Source: Oscillospiraceae bacterium
GTDB taxonomy: Bacteria; Bacillota; Clostridia; Oscillospirales; Ruminococcaceae
Assembly (NCBI GenBank): GCA_019424695.1
Contig: JAHYZA010000004.1
Span: forward strand, 1 to 64,000
DNA length: 64,000 bases
Direction: 5' to 3'
The notes under the pieces were generated by a model, which worked only from the letters and a program-made list of their open reading frames with translations, was not told where the DNA came from and searched no databases. Position numbers and translations under genes: made by a program. Below are positions 26,639 through 35,075 of this stretch, piece by piece. Numbering within the stretch: position 1 is the first letter of the stretch; each line of letters starts with the position of its first letter.

Positions 26639-27232
26639 TTACCGATTGAATTTGTTTTGTGCATACTGCAAATTGCCGTCCATCAGCAGTTTGCAGGCTT
26701 GTTCAATATCCGGGTACCGATCCGTCACGGACTTGCGGTCTTCAGGCGGCAGCTTTCCCAGCACCCAGGCCGCCAGGTCGTACTGCGGATTGGGTTTGGC
26801 ACCGATCCCGATACGGATGCGGTAAAAATCTTCGGTGCCAAGGCTGGCAATGATGCTTTTCAACCCGTTGTGACCGCCGGCCGAGCCGTGCGGCCGGATG
26901 CGCAGATGCCCGGGCTGCTGGGTGATGTCATCGCACAACACAATGATGTGGTTGGCAGGAATCTTATAAAAGTTGGCTGCGGGGGCAATGCTCTGCCCGC
27001 TCAGATTCATATAAGTAAGGGGTTTGAGCAAAACCACCTTGTGCTCACCGACCTGCACGGTACCGTACAGGCCCTGCCATTTGCTTTTGTTCAGGGAGCA
27101 CTGCCATTGTTCGGCCAGGAAATCCAGCGCCTCAAATCCGGCGTTGTGGCGGGTCCCATCATATTTCGGTTCGGGGTTGCCCAGGCCGGCAATCAGCCAG
27201 TCGGCGCCCGAGGTAGAACTGAAAAAAGACAT
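26639..27232 (-). CDS. pth: peptidyl-tRNA hydrolase
   Basis: A 197-residue Pth that recycles peptidyl-tRNA dropped by ribosomes. GLGNPEPKY contains the substrate-binding asparagine N19 and TRHNAGF the catalytic histidine H29; CDDITQQPGHLRIR and GSAGGHNGLKSI are conserved. The N-terminus is about nine residues longer than usual. AAGGAG is 14 bases from the chosen ATG, which leaves the start a little uncertain. A noncoding stretch of about 240 bases lies upstream. Confidence 0.95.
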   Translation of the reverse strand: MSFFSSTSGADWLIAGLGNPEPKYDGTRHNAGFEALDFLAEQWQCSLNKSKWQGLYGTVQVGEHKVVLLKPLTYMNLSGQSIAPAANFYKIPANHIIVLCDDITQQPGHLRIRPHGSAGGHNGLKSIIASLGTEDFYRIRIGIGAKPNPQYDLAAWVLGKLPPEDRKSVTDRYPDIEQACKLLMDGNLQYAQNKFNR

Positions 27233-27471
27233 AAAACAGAAAAACGCTCCTTGTTGTTTTTACTTTTGCAGCAGGCATCTCAGCTGCGGGACGGGGCCTG
27301 ACTTCCAGAAGGGGACCGGTCCGTCATGCAATTCTAAAGTGTTGCAGACGGAAGGGGATGTCGATAACAGTAAAGCTCAGAAGACTGCTTCACACAGCTT
27401 GGGCCATCGCCAATGGAAGAGCTGTCACGATCCACCATACCATTCTTAGTATAAAAGGGCCATGACCGAGA
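27233..27471. other. noncoding gap between pth and the small 90-aa protein
   Basis: About 240 bases without a convincing reading frame, tRNA or terminator. A minus-strand TATACT at 27448-27453 has only a poor -35. It could be a long pth leader or the remains of genes (prs and ctc sit near here in Bacillus); no remnant could be recognised. Confidence 0.4.
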
Positions 27472-27744
27472 TCATAGAGAATGCAGCCGGCCTTGCAGGA
27501 CCAGTTGTGCCCGGGGCCAATCAACCTTTTTCACAAAGATCTGGTATTCGATGCTGCGGTCCATTCGCTCACCGACGGCGTACATTGTGCCGGTGCGGCG
27601 GGAAGCGCTGCTGAAATTCACGGTGCGACTGCGGCAGGGAATGCCTTCCTTCTGCAACGCCTGGAGGGAGGAGCCAAACTGCACCGCATCAAAGGTGCAG
27701 ACCACTTCCCGCCAGCCGAGGATCATAAGCCAAACGGACATCAT
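27472..27744 (-). CDS. small conserved-looking protein of unknown function
   Basis: A 90-residue protein starting MMSVWL and ending near SL. It has a mix of beta-prone segments (REVVCTFDAVQFG, EYQIFVKKVDW) and no membrane segment, cysteine motif or known domain that I recognise. It begins six bases after the stop of the GlmU-like gene and has an AAGG-type site, so it is cotranscribed. Position between glmU and pth suggests a housekeeping role but no function can be given. Confidence 0.6.
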   Translation of the reverse strand: MMSVWLMILGWREVVCTFDAVQFGSSLQALQKEGIPCRSRTVNFSSASRRTGTMYAVGERMDRSIEYQIFVKKVDWPRAQLVLQGRLHSL

Positions 27745-27750
27745 AGGGCA

Positions 27751-28485
27751 TCAGCCTTTCTTCTTGTCGGCCTCCAGTTTCTGCTTTTTGGCAATGTACT
27801 TTTCCAGCTTGTGCTCGCCCCAGGCATCCACGTTGACCTGCTTGGCACGTTCGATGCCCAGCGCTCCGGCGGGAACATCCTTGCCGATGGTGGACCCGGC
27901 CGCCGTAAAGGCATGATCGCCCACTGTGACGGGAGCCACCAGGTTGGTGTTGCAGCCGATGAAGACATAGTCGCCGATGGTGGTATGGAACTTGCCTTCG
28001 CCGTCGTAGTTGCAGGTCACGGTACCGCAGCCGAAGTTGCAGTATTTTCCCACCGTAGCATCCCCGATATAGGTCAGGTGGCTGACGGTGTTGCCCTCGG
28101 CAAAATCGGCGTTCTTGGTCTCGACATAAGCCCCCAGATGGCAGCCCTCGGCGGTTTTGGTGCCGGTGCGCAGATGGGTGAAAGGCCCGATCTTGTTGTT
28201 GGGTCCGATGTGACTCTGGTAGCACTGGCTGGCGTTGATGGTGGAACCATCCTCCACGACAGTGTCCTCCAGCAGTGTGTTGGGACCGATAACACAGTTT
28301 GCACCGACCACGGTTTTGCCGCGCAGGATGCAGCCGGGCAGAATGGTGGAACCCGGTGCGATTTCCACTTCCGGGTCGATATAGACGTCACGGCTGATGA
28401 ATTCCACACCGTTATTCAGATGGCGCTCGAAGGCGGCGGCATAGCGCTGCTGGGCCAGTTCAAAGTTTTCTTTGGCGGTAGACAT
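27751..28485 (-). CDS. stand-alone GlmU C-terminal-type acetyltransferase
   Basis: A 244-residue left-handed beta-helix protein that matches only the C-terminal half of GlmU. It opens with the linker helix (NFELAQQRYAAAFERHLNNGV), then hexapeptide coils. The acetyltransfer histidine is in SHLTYIGD, and CNYDGEGKFHT and LVAPVTVG are as in GlmU, so glucosamine-1-phosphate acetylation is plausible. The uridylyltransferase half (about 230 residues) is missing, with no remnant upstream, and a clean ATG after AAGGGGGA. Gene order with pth and mfd equals that of full-length glmU in Bacillus. The missing uridylyltransferase activity would have to come from another gene. Confidence 0.85.
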   Translation of the reverse strand: MSTAKENFELAQQRYAAAFERHLNNGVEFISRDVYIDPEVEIAPGSTILPGCILRGKTVVGANCVIGPNTLLEDTVVEDGSTINASQCYQSHIGPNNKIGPFTHLRTGTKTAEGCHLGAYVETKNADFAEGNTVSHLTYIGDATVGKYCNFGCGTVTCNYDGEGKFHTTIGDYVFIGCNTNLVAPVTVGDHAFTAAGSTIGKDVPAGALGIERAKQVNVDAWGEHKLEKYIAKKQKLEADKKKG

Positions 28486-28520
28486 AAAAATCCCCCTTAT
28501 ATATGGAATGTCTTAATGGT

Positions 28521-28549
28521 ATTGTACCCCAGACAGCCCGATTTCGCAA
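28521..28549 (-). promoter_or_regulatory. sigma-A promoter of the glmU-like gene
   Basis: Minus strand TTGCGA, 17 bases, TACAAT, 36 bases before the start codon. Confidence 0.72.
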
Positions 28550-28600
28550 CCCGAAAAAGAGGCCGGAAAACAGGAAAAATGTAAAATGGACAAAAGAAAC

Positions 28601-28639
28601 AAAAAAAGCGGAGTTCAGAACATTTTCCGAACTTTCCGC
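28601..28639 (-). terminator. isolated minus-strand terminator hairpin upstream of the glmU promoter
   Basis: GCGGA plus GTTC (28608-28616) pairs with GAAC plus TCCGC (28629-28639) with a two-base bulge; the minus strand continues into seven T's. No gene precedes it on this strand. A minus-strand promoter ends right before it. Confidence 0.55.
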
Positions 28640-28646
28640 CCAGTAT

Positions 28647-28675
28647 ATTTTACACGTTTTTTGTGCAAATTGCAA
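28647..28675 (-). promoter_or_regulatory. possible minus-strand promoter for a very short RNA
   Basis: Minus strand TTGCAA, 17 bases, TAAAAT. The predicted start near 28640 falls at the base of the terminator hairpin, so the RNA would be about 40 bases unless there is read-through into the glmU-like gene. Confidence 0.4.
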
Positions 28676-28690
28676 TACCCTGGGGAGAAA

Positions 28691-28716
28691 AGTTTGGTGG
28701 TTTTTCAGCCAAACTA
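28691..28716 (+). other. hairpin in the intergenic region upstream of ppdK
   Basis: AGTTTGG and CCAAACT (7 bp) enclose an 11-base loop. The 28486-28827 gap otherwise holds the promoters listed and A/T-rich sequence. The hairpin lies upstream of the ppdK -10, so it is not in that leader. Confidence 0.35.
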
Positions 28717-28760
28717 TTGAGCACTTTTTTAACAATCCACTGGAAATTCGTTTTAGGGTC

Positions 28761-28769
28761 TGTTATAAT
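28761..28769 (+). promoter_or_regulatory. extended -10 promoter of ppdK
   Basis: TGTTATAAT, an extended -10, gives a leader of about 50 bases. No clear -35. Confidence 0.6.
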
Positions 28770-28827
28770 GGACTTTGCAAACACGAAACGTTGTATGCAA
28801 ACACGTTACCGTTTTTGGGAGGTTAGT

Positions 28828-31491
28828 ATGAGCAAGAAATTCTTGTACCTGTTCAAAGAGGGCCATGATGCCTTCGGCGGCGACCAGACCACCATGAAGA
28901 ACATTCTGGGTGGCAAGGGCGCCGGCCTGGCCGAGATGACCCACGCCGGCATGCCGGTTCCGCAGGGCTTCACCATCACCACCGAAGCCTGCACCCAGTA
29001 CTATGCCGACAACCGCGAGATCAACGAAGAGATCAAGGCGGACATCTTCAAATACATGGGCATCCTCGAGGAGCAGACCGGTAAGACCTTCGGCTCCGTC
29101 GAGAATCCGCTGCTGGTTTCCGTCCGTTCCGGCGCCCGTCAGTCCATGCCCGGCATGATGGATACCATCCTGAACCTGGGCCTGAACGATCAGGCTGTCG
29201 AGGGCCTGGCCAAGAAGACCAACAACCCCCGCTTTGCTTATGACTGCTACCGCCGCTTCATCCAGATGTACTCTGACGTCGTCATGGAGCTGGGCAAGAG
29301 CTTCTTTGAAGAGCGCATCGACGCCATGAAGGAGCGCAAGGGTGTCACGCAGGACGTTGACCTGACCGCCGATGATCTGAAAGAACTCGTCAAGGAGTTC
29401 AAGCAGATCTACCGCGAGAAGCAGGGCAGCGAGTTCCCGCAGGACCCCAAGGAGCAGCTGATCGGCGCCGTCAAGGCCGTCTTCCGTTCCTGGGACAACC
29501 CCCGCGCCAACGTTTATCGTAAGATGAACGAGATCCCCTACGAGTGGGGCACTGCCGTCAACGTCCAGCAGATGGCCTTCGGTAACTCCGGTATGCGTTC
29601 CGGCACCGGCGTTGCATTCACCCGTAACCCCGCCACCGGCGAGAAGAAGCTCATGGGCGAGTATCTGATCAACGCCCAGGGCGAAGACGTCGTGGCCGGC
29701 ATCCGTACTCCTTCTCCCATCAGCAAGCTGCATGAGGAGATGCCCGAGGTTTACGATCAGTTCGTTGAGATCGCCACCCGCCTCGAGAACTACTACAAGG
29801 ATATGCAGGACATGGAGTTCACCATCGAGGATGGCAAGCTCTTCATGCTGCAGACCCGTAACGGCAAGCGCACCGCCCAGGCTGCTCTGCAGATTGCCTG
29901 CGACCTCGTTGACGAGGGCGTGATCAGCGAGCAGACCGCCGTGCTGCGCGTCGAGCCCAAGCAGCTGGATACCCTGCTGCATCCCCAGTTTGACGCTGCC
30001 GCTCTGAAGGCCGCCGAAGCCATCGGCAAGGGCCTGGCAGCTTCTCCGGGATCTGCCTGCGGCCGTGTTGTCTTCTCTGCAGAAGACGCCGAAGAGAAGG
30101 TCAAGGATGAAGCCTGGAAGAAGGTCGTTCTGGTCCGTCTCGAGACCAGCCCCGAGGATATCGTCGGTATGCAGGTTTCTCAGGGCATCCTGACCGTCCG
30201 TGGCGGCATGACCAGCCACGCCGCCGTTGTTGCTCGTGGCATGGGCACCTGCTGTGTTTCCGGCTGCGGCAACGACAACAAGGTTGCCATCGACTACGAT
30301 GCCAAGACCATCAGCATCAATGACCACGTCTTCCATGAGGGCGACTGGATGAGCATTGACGGCTCCACCGGTAACATCTACGAGGGCCAGATTGCCACCG
30401 TTGCTTCTACCGAAAACGCCAACTTCAAGCGCTTCATGGCGTGGGCCGACGCTGCCCGCCAGATGAAGGTCCTGACCAACGCCGATAACCCGCGCGACGC
30501 TCAGAACGCCGTTGATATGGGTGCTGAAGGCATCGGTCTGTGCCGTACCGAGCATATGTTCTTCGCCGAGGACCGCATCAAGGCTGTCCGTGAGATGATC
30601 TGCGCCCGTACGGTGGAGGAGCGCAAGACCGCTCTGGCCAAGGTCGAGCCCTACCAGGAGGCCGACTTCACTGCCATGTACCGCATCATGGGTGACCGTC
30701 CGATGACCATCCGTTATCTGGACCCGCCGCTGCATGAGTTCCTGCCCACCAAGCCCGAAGAGATCGAGGCTCTGGCCAAGGACATGGGCATGACCACCGA
30801 AGAGCTGACCAACGTGGTTGTCAGCCTGCATGAGTTTAACCCCATGATGGGCCATCGTGGCTGCCGTCTGTGCGTTACCTATCCGGAAATCGCCGAGATG
30901 CAGACCAACGCCGTTATCAAGGCTGCCCTGAAAGTCAGCGCTGAGACTGGCAAGATGATTACCCCGCACATCATGATTCCTCTGGTGGGCGAGGTCAAGG
31001 AGCTCAAGTACGTCAAGGATGTCGTTGTCAAGACCGCCGACAAGCTTATCGCTGAGGCTGGCGTTGACATGAAGTACCAGATTGGTACCATGATCGAGAT
31101 TCCGCGTGCTGCTCTGACCGCTGGTCAGATCGCCAAGGAAGCTGACTTCTTCAGCTTCGGCACCAACGACCTGACCCAAATGACCTTCGGCTTCAGCCGT
31201 GACGACGCTGCCAAGTTCCTGACTGCCTACTACGACACCAAGATCTACGAGAGCGATCCGTTCCAGCACCTCGATCAGGTGGGTGTCGGCAAGCTGATCA
31301 AGATGGCTGCCCACGACGGCCGCGAGACCAACCCCAACCTGGGTCTGGGCATCTGCGGCGAGCATGGCGGCGATCCCTCCAGCGTCGAGTTCTGCCACAA
31401 TGTTGGTCTGGACTACGTCAGCTGCTCTCCCTACCGCGTGCCTATCGCTCGTCTGGCTGCTGCTCAGGCTGTTATTAAAGCCCCCATGTGA
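28828..31491 (+). CDS. ppdK: pyruvate, phosphate dikinase
   Basis: An 887-residue PPDK that interconverts pyruvate, ATP and phosphate with PEP, AMP and pyrophosphate. The swivelling phosphohistidine is H464 in GGMTSHAAVV and the catalytic cysteine C843 in GICGEHGGD, close to the positions in the Clostridium symbiosum enzyme. The N-terminal ATP-grasp part begins GGKGAGLAEM. In anaerobes it serves pyrophosphate-based glycolysis. The ATG follows TTGGGAGG. Codon usage is very strongly biased, pointing to high expression; this bias also makes a long spurious frame on the other strand. Confidence 0.97.
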   Translation: MSKKFLYLFKEGHDAFGGDQTTMKNILGGKGAGLAEMTHAGMPVPQGFTITTEACTQYYADNREINEEIKADIFKYMGILEEQTGKTFGSVENPLLVSVRSGARQSMPGMMDTILNLGLNDQAVEGLAKKTNNPRFAYDCYRRFIQMYSDVVMELGKSFFEERIDAMKERKGVTQDVDLTADDLKELVKEFKQIYREKQGSEFPQDPKEQLIGAVKAVFRSWDNPRANVYRKMNEIPYEWGTAVNVQQMAFGNSGMRSGTGVAFTRNPATGEKKLMGEYLINAQGEDVVAGIRTPSPISKLHEEMPEVYDQFVEIATRLENYYKDMQDMEFTIEDGKLFMLQTRNGKRTAQAALQIACDLVDEGVISEQTAVLRVEPKQLDTLLHPQFDAAALKAAEAIGKGLAASPGSACGRVVFSAEDAEEKVKDEAWKKVVLVRLETSPEDIVGMQVSQGILTVRGGMTSHAAVVARGMGTCCVSGCGNDNKVAIDYDAKTISINDHVFHEGDWMSIDGSTGNIYEGQIATVASTENANFKRFMAWADAARQMKVLTNADNPRDAQNAVDMGAEGIGLCRTEHMFFAEDRIKAVREMICARTVEERKTALAKVEPYQEADFTAMYRIMGDRPMTIRYLDPPLHEFLPTKPEEIEALAKDMGMTTEELTNVVVSLHEFNPMMGHRGCRLCVTYPEIAEMQTNAVIKAALKVSAETGKMITPHIMIPLVGEVKELKYVKDVVVKTADKLIAEAGVDMKYQIGTMIEIPRAALTAGQIAKEADFFSFGTNDLTQMTFGFSRDDAAKFLTAYYDTKIYESDPFQHLDQVGVGKLIKMAAHDGRETNPNLGLGICGEHGGDPSSVEFCHNVGLDYVSCSPYRVPIARLAAAQAVIKAPM

Positions 31492-31535
31492 GGAAAAAGT
31501 AGTTGCATAACAGTGGTGAAAACCCACGTTTGAAT

Positions 31536-31572
31536 AAACAAGCGCACCGTCTATGGCGGTGCGCTTGTTTTC
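31536..31572. terminator. bidirectional terminator between ppdK and the AraC-type regulator
   Basis: Stem AAACAAGCGCACCG / CGGTGCGCTTGTTT (31536-31549, 31557-31570), between convergent genes. Confidence 0.88.
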
Positions 31573-31604
31573 GCTTTTTGCCGAAAGCATATTCCAAAAT
31601 ATGG

Positions 31605-33827
31605 TCAGGAAACGCCGTCTTTCGCCGGAAGTTTATGCCGGTATTCGGTGGGGGAGCACCCGTTGTATTTTTTGAAGTATCGCAGCAGGCTGCGCACATC
31701 ATTGTAACCGACCTTTTCGCTGATTGTGTTCAGCGGAAGATCTGTTTGGACGAGAAAATTCTTGGCGACTTCAATGCGATACAGATTGAGATAATCCGAC
31801 AGGGTCTTGCCGGTAGAGAGTTTGAACAGCTTGTTGAGATACACGGGATTCAGCGCCACCGATTCGGCAATCTGCGGGATGCTGATGTCTTCGGTATAGT
31901 GTGCTTGCATATAAGCGATGGCTTTGCTGACGTGGCTGCTGGCCTCCTCGGGCAGTTTGCGGTCTGTGGTGATGACGGCCGAGAAGTAACTCAGAAGAAT
32001 ATCCAGACAGCTTCGAGCCGAATCCGCCCGGACGAGTTTTTTGATGGCGGATGCGGCGCGATCTGGGGCGGGGTCCAATTCCAGTTCGATCATCCGGGCC
32101 AGTGTGGAGCCCACACAAAGGATAGACAGCCGCTGCCAGGTATCCGTGCCATCCGGCGTACCGGCCAATTTGGTAAAGGTCTGGCGCAGGTACTGTTCCA
32201 GGGGCGGCATATCCTGATCCAGCACCAGATCCACGATGCGGTTGGTGGTTTTGGGATCAAGGGCGGGAATGGCGGTGTTGCGATTTTCGGCCAGCACCAG
32301 GCCACCTTGCGCATCCTCGGGGGAGAAGGCAATGTTGTTGCGCGCCTGCAGATAAGCGTGATAGGGAACCGGGTCTCCGGCAGGACAGATTCCCACAGAG
32401 AAAACCGGAGCCGGGGCGATTTTGCCACACAACCGTAGGGAAAGCTGATGGCAGGCTTGCGCCAAGGTGGCAGAAGCAACTGCCGTATGGGTATTGAGCA
32501 GAAACAGAAGCCGGTTTTCGGCCAGGGTGGCGGCATATACCAGCCCGAATTCTCCAAACAGATGCTGTGCCTCGGTACGGACAAAAAGGTTGTGCTGCTC
32601 CCGCAAAGAGGAGTCCTGCGGATTTTCTCCTGCCGGGAAAGCTGCCAGGATCACCGCAAAATTTTCATAGGGGAAGGAGAGCCCCACCGCTTCGCAGGTG
32701 CTTTGCACGGCGGAAATGTCGGTGTAATTGAGAGCCAGATCGGTGATGTATCGTTCCTGAATAAACGGCAGGTTGCGCCGAAGTTCGCCGGTCAGCAGGT
32801 CAATACAGGAATTGAGTCCCGACATGGTGTGGCGCATCCGTTCAAACTCATCCCCCTCGCAGGGGGGAGCCCCCGCCTGACGGATCAGCCGTTCCATTGG
32901 ACGGAGCATAATCAGGCTGTACCCGAAAGAACCTGCCAGAATCAACACGATGGCAAGAAAAAAGGGCGGAAGAACCGTGAGAAGCGACTGCAGACATTCA
33001 CTGCGGACGTAGTCGTTGGGAACCAGATAACTGCATCGAAGTTCGCTGTCCAGTGAGGAAGTGAGCAGCTGGCTGCTGCGCTGCGCACAGAGAGCATCGA
33101 GTTCCTCGACGGCGGGATAGACGGTGCCGGGGGCATAGGTGTCTGTACCGGAATACAGCACACCGCCGTTGAAATCCACCAGCAATTCGCCAGGGTAGAG
33201 GGGCAACTCATTTTGAATGATCTGACGGATGGTGTCCAGAGGAATATGAAATGCCACATATCCGTCAGGGCGGGAGTTGTAGACAGGCAACCGTTTCAGG
33301 TAGGTAACACAGGGCGTGTCGGTAGTGCTGCCATAGGGAACTGTGTAGTTCCGGCCCAACAGCCAGACTTCATAGGGCTGCGGTTCACGGATCAGATCGA
33401 TGATATCTTGCCCCATGTAGTCGGCGTAGGTATACATCCCGCGTTGAGATACAAAGACCTTGCGGGTGTTTTCCATAAACAGATCCACCGAGAGATAGGA
33501 GTAGACCTCCATCGTCGAGCAGATGTCGTTGGACATGGTGATGTAGACATCCAGTTCCGGATTGGGCAGGGAGAGGGCGGCTTCCACCGAGGAAAGACTC
33601 CCCAGAGAGACGGCGTTCGTACGGGTGGCATCGAACACATCGGAAAGTGCCAACACCATATTGTTCATTTCGTCCTGCACCGAGCGCCGTACAGTGTCCC
33701 GGGTGCGCAGTACCACAGACACGGCGGTGACCGCCAGGGCAAGCAACCAAACGCCGGCCAGCACAAAAAAGCTGACGCGAAAATGTCTGCTGCGGAAAAC
33801 CCGGCGCAATTTCTGGGGGCTCTTCAA
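31605..33827 (-). CDS. membrane-bound AraC-family regulator (YesN/Cache-like sensor)
   Basis: A 740-residue one-component regulator. The start is a TTG at 33827 with AAAGGAGGAG seven bases upstream; no ATG fits. A membrane segment at about residues 18-40 and a second near 295-315 flank an extracellular sensor of about 260 residues. A linker and a degenerate central region follow, then a C-terminal pair of AraC helix-turn-helix motifs (ISIPQIAESVALNPVYLNKLFK and the second near YNDVRSLLRYFKKY). This layout regulates CUT1 sugar transporters in Firmicutes, and the genes lie divergently next to one. It probably senses an extracellular sugar. Confidence 0.9.
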   Translation of the reverse strand: MKSPQKLRRVFRSRHFRVSFFVLAGVWLLALAVTAVSVVLRTRDTVRRSVQDEMNNMVLALSDVFDATRTNAVSLGSLSSVEAALSLPNPELDVYITMSNDICSTMEVYSYLSVDLFMENTRKVFVSQRGMYTYADYMGQDIIDLIREPQPYEVWLLGRNYTVPYGSTTDTPCVTYLKRLPVYNSRPDGYVAFHIPLDTIRQIIQNELPLYPGELLVDFNGGVLYSGTDTYAPGTVYPAVEELDALCAQRSSQLLTSSLDSELRCSYLVPNDYVRSECLQSLLTVLPPFFLAIVLILAGSFGYSLIMLRPMERLIRQAGAPPCEGDEFERMRHTMSGLNSCIDLLTGELRRNLPFIQERYITDLALNYTDISAVQSTCEAVGLSFPYENFAVILAAFPAGENPQDSSLREQHNLFVRTEAQHLFGEFGLVYAATLAENRLLFLLNTHTAVASATLAQACHQLSLRLCGKIAPAPVFSVGICPAGDPVPYHAYLQARNNIAFSPEDAQGGLVLAENRNTAIPALDPKTTNRIVDLVLDQDMPPLEQYLRQTFTKLAGTPDGTDTWQRLSILCVGSTLARMIELELDPAPDRAASAIKKLVRADSARSCLDILLSYFSAVITTDRKLPEEASSHVSKAIAYMQAHYTEDISIPQIAESVALNPVYLNKLFKLSTGKTLSDYLNLYRIEVAKNFLVQTDLPLNTISEKVGYNDVRSLLRYFKKYNGCSPTEYRHKLPAKDGVS

Positions 33828-33857
33828 GGCGGCTCCTCCTTTCAAAAAGCTGTACCT

Positions 33858-33887
33858 ATTATACAATGGCAGAAATCCGCTTGGCAA
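33858..33887 (-). promoter_or_regulatory. sigma-A promoter of the AraC-type regulator
   Basis: Minus strand TTGCCA, 18 bases, TATAAT, 31 bases before the TTG start. Confidence 0.65.
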
Positions 33888-33911
33888 GGCGGGCGGGGGA
33901 GGGCGCGACAG

Positions 33912-33952
33912 CAACATTTCAACCTGTTTTCTGCCGCAAAATTGAAATGTTG
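33912..33952. promoter_or_regulatory. inverted repeat, candidate AraC-regulator operator
   Basis: CAACATTTCAA (33912-33922) and its exact complement TTGAAATGTTG (33942-33952), centres 30 bp apart, lie between the divergent promoters of the regulator and the ABC operon. Eleven of eleven bases match. Confidence 0.6.
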
Positions 33953-34004
33953 TATTCCGGCGACCGCAACAATGCAACATCGTGCAGAAAGTGTGAAAAC
34001 GCCG

Positions 34005-34033
34005 TTGTCCCGGGGCGGTGCATCCGGTATGCT
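34005..34033 (+). promoter_or_regulatory. candidate promoter of the sugar ABC operon
   Basis: TTGTCC, 17 bases, TATGCT. Both hexamers deviate from consensus, as expected for an activator-dependent promoter; the inverted repeat is about 50 bases upstream. Confidence 0.5.
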
Positions 34034-34112
34034 GATGGCACGGAAACGAACCCGACAAAAGCGCACCGGATGCTATGCCGGAGCAGAACCCACATGAAGG
34101 AGGAACCACATT

Positions 34113-35075
34113 ATGCCGACGCATACAAAAGGGCGAACCGTACCAAGCATCCCACGGGCGGGTACGGTGCTCAGGCGGGCTATACGATATTTCTGGAAGC
34201 ATCGCTGGCTGTATGCCATGCTGATTCCGGCCATCCTGTTTTACGGAATCTTCTGCTACGCCCCCATGTACGGCCTGACCATCGCTTTCAAGGACTTCAA
34301 TCCCATTAAGGGAATCCTGGGCAGCCCCTGGGTGGGCCTGCAGCATTTCCAGCAGCTCTTTTCGCTGGACAAGTTTTATCAGGTGGTATGGAACACCGTG
34401 CGCATCAGTGTGGAACGACTGATTTTTGGCTTCCCGTTTCCCATCATCATTGCCCTGATGCTCAATGAAGTGCGCAACATCAAACTCAAGCGCAGCATCC
34501 AGACCGCCGTCTATCTTCCCCAGTTCATCTCCTGGGTGGTCTTGGGCGGCATTATGGTGAACCTGCTCTCCACCAACGGTGGCCTCATCAATGGCATCAT
34601 CCAGATGTTCGGCGGTACCCCCATCGGTTTCCTGACGGATGACCGGTATTTCGAGGGCACGATGATCGTCTCCATGATCTGGAAGACCTTCGGTTGGAAC
34701 ACCATCATCTATCTGGCGGCACTGGCCGGTGTGGACCAGCAGCTCTATGAGGCGGCCCGTGTGGACGGCGCCAGCCGCTGGAAACAGCTGATTCACATCA
34801 CGCTGCCCTGCATCATGCCGACCATTGTGGTCATGCTGGTCATGCGGATCGGCAATCTGATGCAGGCAGGCTTTGAGCAGATCTTTGTTTTGTATAATCC
34901 GGGCGTGTATGCCACTGCCGATATCATCGATACCTACGTTTACCGCATCGGTCTGCAGGACGGCATGTTTGAACTGTCCACCGCGGTTGGCCTGTTCAAG
35001 TCGGTTATCAACTTTGCGTTGATCGTATTCGCCAACAAGATGGCCCGCATGGCCGGGGAAGAGGGGGTGTACTGA
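34113..35075 (+). CDS. CUT1 sugar ABC transporter permease (LplB type)
   Basis: A 320-residue permease with six hydrophobic segments. The EAA loop that docks the ATPase is at EAARVDGASRWKQLIHITLP. The LplB type works with a YtcP-type permease and a large binding lipoprotein, both next in line. Start follows AGGAGG. No ATPase gene is nearby; these systems usually share an MsmX-type ATPase. A one-base gap or less separates it from the next gene. Confidence 0.93.
   Translation: MPTHTKGRTVPSIPRAGTVLRRAIRYFWKHRWLYAMLIPAILFYGIFCYAPMYGLTIAFKDFNPIKGILGSPWVGLQHFQQLFSLDKFYQVVWNTVRISVERLIFGFPFPIIIALMLNEVRNIKLKRSIQTAVYLPQFISWVVLGGIMVNLLSTNGGLINGIIQMFGGTPIGFLTDDRYFEGTMIVSMIWKTFGWNTIIYLAALAGVDQQLYEAARVDGASRWKQLIHITLPCIMPTIVVMLVMRIGNLMQAGFEQIFVLYNPGVYATADIIDTYVYRIGLQDGMFELSTAVGLFKSVINFALIVFANKMARMAGEEGVY

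Noticed and set aside
28753..31590. A 945-codon open frame on the minus strand opposite ppdK
   Set aside because: It mirrors the strongly biased codons of ppdK, has no ribosome site or family resemblance, and covers a certain gene.
33866..34309. A 147-codon frame upstream of and overlapping the first permease
   Set aside because: It overlaps the start of a certain gene in another frame and spans the operator and promoter region.
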